Shown in pieces: positions 59,160-64,000 of a stretch of 64,000 bases of DNA. The stretch's first letter is position 1; each line of letters opens with the position of its first letter. A model generated the notes under the pieces. The model saw only the letters and a program-made list of their open reading frames with translations, was not told the origin of the DNA and did no database searches. The DNA comes from Curtobacterium sp. PhB115 (GTDB lineage: Bacteria; Actinomycetota; Actinomycetes; Actinomycetales; Microbacteriaceae): assembly GCF_003752025.1 (NCBI RefSeq), contig NZ_RJKR01000009.1, positions 186,001 through 250,000 of the forward strand. The letters run 5' to 3'. Position numbers and translations under genes: made by a program.

Positions 59160-59822
59160 GTGCCTCCCGCAGACCACCAGACACCGTGGCGTGACGCCGT
59201 CCTCGCCGTGCTCGGACTGTTCCTGCCCGTGGCCTGCCTGGGCTGCGGCGCCGCCGACCGTGCGCTCTGCCCGACCTGTCGTGCGGACCTCGTCGGACGG
59301 CCCGGCCGGGTGCGGCTCGTCGCCGGGGTGCGGCTCGACGCCGCGTGGGAGTACGAGGGCCTCGTCCGCACCCTGCTGCTCGAGCTGAAGCTGCGCGGGC
59401 GCGTCGACGTCGCCCGTCCACTCGGCCTGCGGTTCGGAGCCCTCGTGCGGCAGGCGCTCGCCGGAGCCCCGCCCGGCACGGTCCTGCGCAGGATCCCGCC
59501 GTCCCGGTCGGGCGCTCGGCGGCGGGGGTTCGATCCGGTGGTGCTGCTCCTGGCGCGCGGCGGGGTCCGTCGTCCCCAGCGGCTGGTCCGGGTCCGTGCC
59601 GGTCCCACTGCCGGCGGCCCCGGCCAGAAGGAGCGCACCGCCCTCGAGCGGGTCGCCGCGACGGTCGGCACGCTCCGTGCCGTGGGCGTGGACGGCCGCG
59701 ACGTCGTGCTCGTCGACGACGTGGTGACCACCGGCGTCACGATGGCCGAGGGGGTTCGGGCCGTGCGGGCGGCGGGCGGACGGGTGGTGCGGTGCGTCGC
59801 TGTGGCGAGTGTGGAGGAATGA
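59160..59822 (+). CDS. comFC: ComF-family phosphoribosyltransferase-like protein
   Basis: 220 residues. The N-terminal Cys motif CLGCGAADRALCPTC may bind zinc. The C-terminal type I phosphoribosyltransferase fold has the PRPP loop VVLVDDVVTTGVTM. RRGFDPVVLLL corresponds to the R(G)FN region of ComFC proteins, which help DNA uptake in competent bacteria; in Actinobacteria the role is unproven. The start GTG 59160 is chosen because it precedes the first helix; a weak CACACT lies 6 nt upstream. Confidence 0.88.
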   Translation: MPPADHQTPWRDAVLAVLGLFLPVACLGCGAADRALCPTCRADLVGRPGRVRLVAGVRLDAAWEYEGLVRTLLLELKLRGRVDVARPLGLRFGALVRQALAGAPPGTVLRRIPPSRSGARRRGFDPVVLLLARGGVRRPQRLVRVRAGPTAGGPGQKERTALERVAATVGTLRAVGVDGRDVVLVDDVVTTGVTMAEGVRAVRAAGGRVVRCVAVASVEE

Positions 59823-59839
59823 CGTGCCGCAGGCCGGTC

Positions 59840-59858
59840 GCGTCGACACGGTCGACGC
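59840..59858 (+). terminator. Short hairpin after comFC
   Basis: GCGTCGAC and GTCGACGC flank a 3-nt loop, a perfect 8-bp stem 17 bp past the comFC stop. No U-tract. Confidence 0.4.
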
Positions 59859-60030
59859 CCGTGGCGGCCCCGCCTCGGTGAACACCCGGTGGCCACTGTG
59901 CGTCCGGTGAGTGTCCGGCGGACTCGCCGACGCACTGTGACGCCGGGTCGGCAGCGGGTCTAGCCTCGCGGCAAGGCGTTCGGGTTCGCCGGATGGAGGC
60001 GACGCGCTGAGTCTGGATGGGAGCCGCCAC

Positions 60031-60732
60031 ATGGACGTGACGATCACGGGCCGGAACGTCGGAGTAACCGACCGATTCCGCACCTACGTCGAACAGAAGT
60101 CCGAGAAGATCGACGTGCTCGCCGACCGTGCCCTCGCTTTCGAGGTGCGCATCAGCCGCCACCACGAGAAGTCGGGCGGCAGCCAGGGCGAGGACCGCAT
60201 CGAGCTCACGCTGATCGGTCCTGGGCCCCTCGTGCGGGCAGAGTCCGCGGCCTCCGACAAGTACGCCGCCTTCGACCTCGCCTTCGCCCGCATCATGGAA
60301 CGACTCCGCCGTGCACGCGATCGACGCAAGGTGCACCGCGGCCGCCACCGCCCCACATCGGTGGCCGAGGTCGCCGGCAGCGGCTTCGACGGCTTGGGGG
60401 TCGTCCCCGCAGACGGCCGCCTCATCGAGGACGTCGCCACCGGAGCCGTCTCCGTCGTCGACGAGCAGGGCACGGACGAGGACGACGGCGAGGTCTACAG
60501 CCCCGTCGTGATCCGCCACAAGGTGTTCGAGGCCGCCCCGATGACGGTCGACGACGCCCTGTACTACATGGAGCTCGTCGGGCACGACTTCTACCTGTTC
60601 GTGGACGCCGAGACCCATCGTCCGAGCGTCGTCTACCGCCGCAAGGGCTGGGACTACGGCGTCATCGGCATCGACGACGCGACCGGGTCCGGGTCGACGG
60701 CGGACGCCGAGCCCGCGGTCGCGATCGCCTAG
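60031..60732 (+). CDS. hpf: Long-form ribosome hibernation promoting factor
   Basis: 233 residues. The N-terminal YfiA-like domain (1-100) reads MDVTITGRNVGVTDRFRTYVE and includes basic patches RLRRARDRRKVHRG. The C-terminal dimerisation domain (~170-225) contains IRHKVFEAAPMTVDDALYYMELVGHDFYLF. Long HPF pairs 70S ribosomes into inactive 100S dimers in stationary phase. ATG 60031 has GGATGGGAG upstream; TAGCCT (59961-59966) could be the -10 with a 60-nt leader. Next to secA, as in many Actinobacteria. Confidence 0.95.
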   Translation: MDVTITGRNVGVTDRFRTYVEQKSEKIDVLADRALAFEVRISRHHEKSGGSQGEDRIELTLIGPGPLVRAESAASDKYAAFDLAFARIMERLRRARDRRKVHRGRHRPTSVAEVAGSGFDGLGVVPADGRLIEDVATGAVSVVDEQGTDEDDGEVYSPVVIRHKVFEAAPMTVDDALYYMELVGHDFYLFVDAETHRPSVVYRRKGWDYGVIGIDDATGSGSTADAEPAVAIA

Positions 60733-60758
60733 CGGTCACCACCGAACCCTCCCGCACC

Positions 60759-60790
60759 GTGTGCGCGGCCCGTTCGCGGGTCGCGCACAC
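60759..60790 (+). terminator. Stable hairpin after hpf
   Basis: Stem GTGTGCGCG (60759-60767) with CGCGCACAC (60782-60790), and an inner CCCG-TTCG-CGGG capped by a UUCG-type loop. Well placed 27 bp past the hpf stop; no T-tract. Confidence 0.6.
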
Positions 60791-60885
60791 CCGCGTCGCT
60801 CACAGCGCAGGGCTGTTGCGGGTTGCTAGCATGACTGGTCGATCGGGCGTGCAGGTCGCGCCCGACGACCTCGTAAGGAGCTCAC

Positions 60886-63669
<2,784 letters not shown>

Positions 63670-63690
63670 CGCCCTGCGCGCGAGCGCATC

Positions 63691-63741
63691 GTGAGCAGAA
63701 ATGGTCGGGTCCCACGTCGGGACCCGACCATTTCTGCTCAC
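63691..63741. repeat. Extragenic inverted repeat, family B (perfect 21-bp arms)
   Basis: Arms beginning GTGAGCAGAAATGGTCGGGT (63691-63711, 21 nt) and their exact complement (63721-63741) flank a 9-nt loop. It is the most symmetrical B copy, 21 bp past the secA stop, in the gap to a converging gene. Confidence 0.95.
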
Positions 63742-63808
63742 CAAGCGCACCCAACGCACCAAGCGCACCAAGCGTGCCCAACGCACCCAACGCACCCGAC
63801 GCACGGCG
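63742..63808. repeat. 9-10-nt tandem repeats (CCAAGCGCA / CCCAACGCA)
   Basis: About seven degenerate copies of CCMAMCGCA-like units lie between the family B and family A elements. They look like slipped-strand expansions and have no coding character. Confidence 0.65.
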
Positions 63809-63811
63809 GTG

Positions 63812-63855
63812 CGGACTGGAGGCGCGGTGCCAGCTGGCACCGCGCCTCCAGTCCG
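63812..63855. repeat. Extragenic palindrome, family A (44 nt, perfect)
   Basis: Perfect 22-bp arms around CCAG|CTGG. The left arm CGGACTGGAGGCGCGGTGCC has CTGG where the 26238 copy has CGGG, with the matching change in the other arm. It ends 11 bp before the stop of the leftward gene at the window edge. Confidence 0.92.
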
Positions 63856-63866
63856 TCTCCTCGCGC

Positions 63867-64000
63867 CTACAGGACGCCGATCGCCGTCGCGCGCCACCGG
63901 CCCTGCCGGTCCTCGAGACGGATCGCGACCGCACGCGCGTGACTGCGGGTGTGGACGACGACCGTCGCCTCGGCGACGCCGTCGGCCGGCCGACAGACGA
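63867..64000 (-). CDS. C-terminal part of an Rv3235-like protein (partial)
   Basis: On the minus strand a stop (63867-63869) ends an open frame that runs off the window. The visible residues include DGVAEATVVVHTRSHARAVA and IRLEDRQGRWRATAIGVL. This short C-terminal domain and the position next to secA match the small actinobacterial Rv3235 family of unknown function. About 44 residues are visible; the N-terminus is outside the window. Confidence 0.6.
   Translation of the reverse strand, partial: VCRPADGVAEATVVVHTRSHARAVAIRLEDRQGRWRATAIGVL

Noticed and set aside
59094-59167. Eighth family A element before comFC
   Set aside because: Only GGAGGC and GCCTCC 62 bp apart can be paired; the flanks do not match, so it could be chance.

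Overview
This is a very GC-rich, densely packed actinobacterial chromosome segment with many GTG starts, short gene overlaps and apparently leaderless mRNAs. The block whiB2 / metallopeptidase-like / DUF3499 / ahcY / mtrA-mtrB-lpqB / comFC / hpf / secA is a conserved actinobacterial neighbourhood, also known around Rv3240c-Rv3260c of Mycobacterium tuberculosis. The RDD, SpoIIM, DUF58 and MoxR genes beside mtrAB and the overall style suggest Micrococcales, most likely Microbacteriaceae (Curtobacterium-like). The genus is an inference. No rRNA, tRNA, transposase or CRISPR array was seen.

Layout: 1-1.4 kb holds a gene end, a scar where a divergent tetR/SDR pair lost both 5' halves, and an FMN reductase. 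1.6-6.2 kb encodes a secreted carboxypeptidase-regulatory-like repeat protein, an O-antigen-ligase-like membrane protein with a TPR-like tail, and a secreted GH16 glycanase. 6.2-31 kb is a surface-polysaccharide locus: a complete dTDP-rhamnose pathway (rmlA, rmlB, rmlC, rmlD), two tandem DUF2142 membrane proteins, a Wzm/Wzt ABC exporter whose ATPase carries a C-terminal carbohydrate-binding-type domain, several GT2 and GT4 glycosyltransferases (one a GT2-GT4 fusion), a lipoprotein, an 850-residue secreted repeat protein and a polyprenol-phosphate-mannose synthase. 31-40 kb adds two more O-antigen-ligase-like proteins, a GT-C-like membrane protein, an OafA/SGNH acyltransferase, manA and galE. 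From 40 kb on come whiB2 and the conserved housekeeping block, ending in secA and the end of an Rv3235-like gene.

Together the first 40 kb could supply activated sugars (dTDP-rhamnose, UDP-galactose, mannose phosphates and a lipid-linked mannose donor), polymerise and acetylate glycans, and export them. The second half holds envelope-related regulation (MtrAB-LpqB), secretion (SecA), ribosome hibernation and methyl-cycle functions.

The most interesting non-coding signals are two families of dispersed extragenic palindromes. Family A has GGAGGC/GCCTCC arms; family B has GTGAGCAGRAATGGTCGG arms. All B copies lie between converging genes. A third long convergent gap holds a 170-bp-period tandem repeat with nested hairpins. 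About ten genes also have a -10-like hexamer only 6-7 nt before the start codon, which predicts leaderless transcripts.
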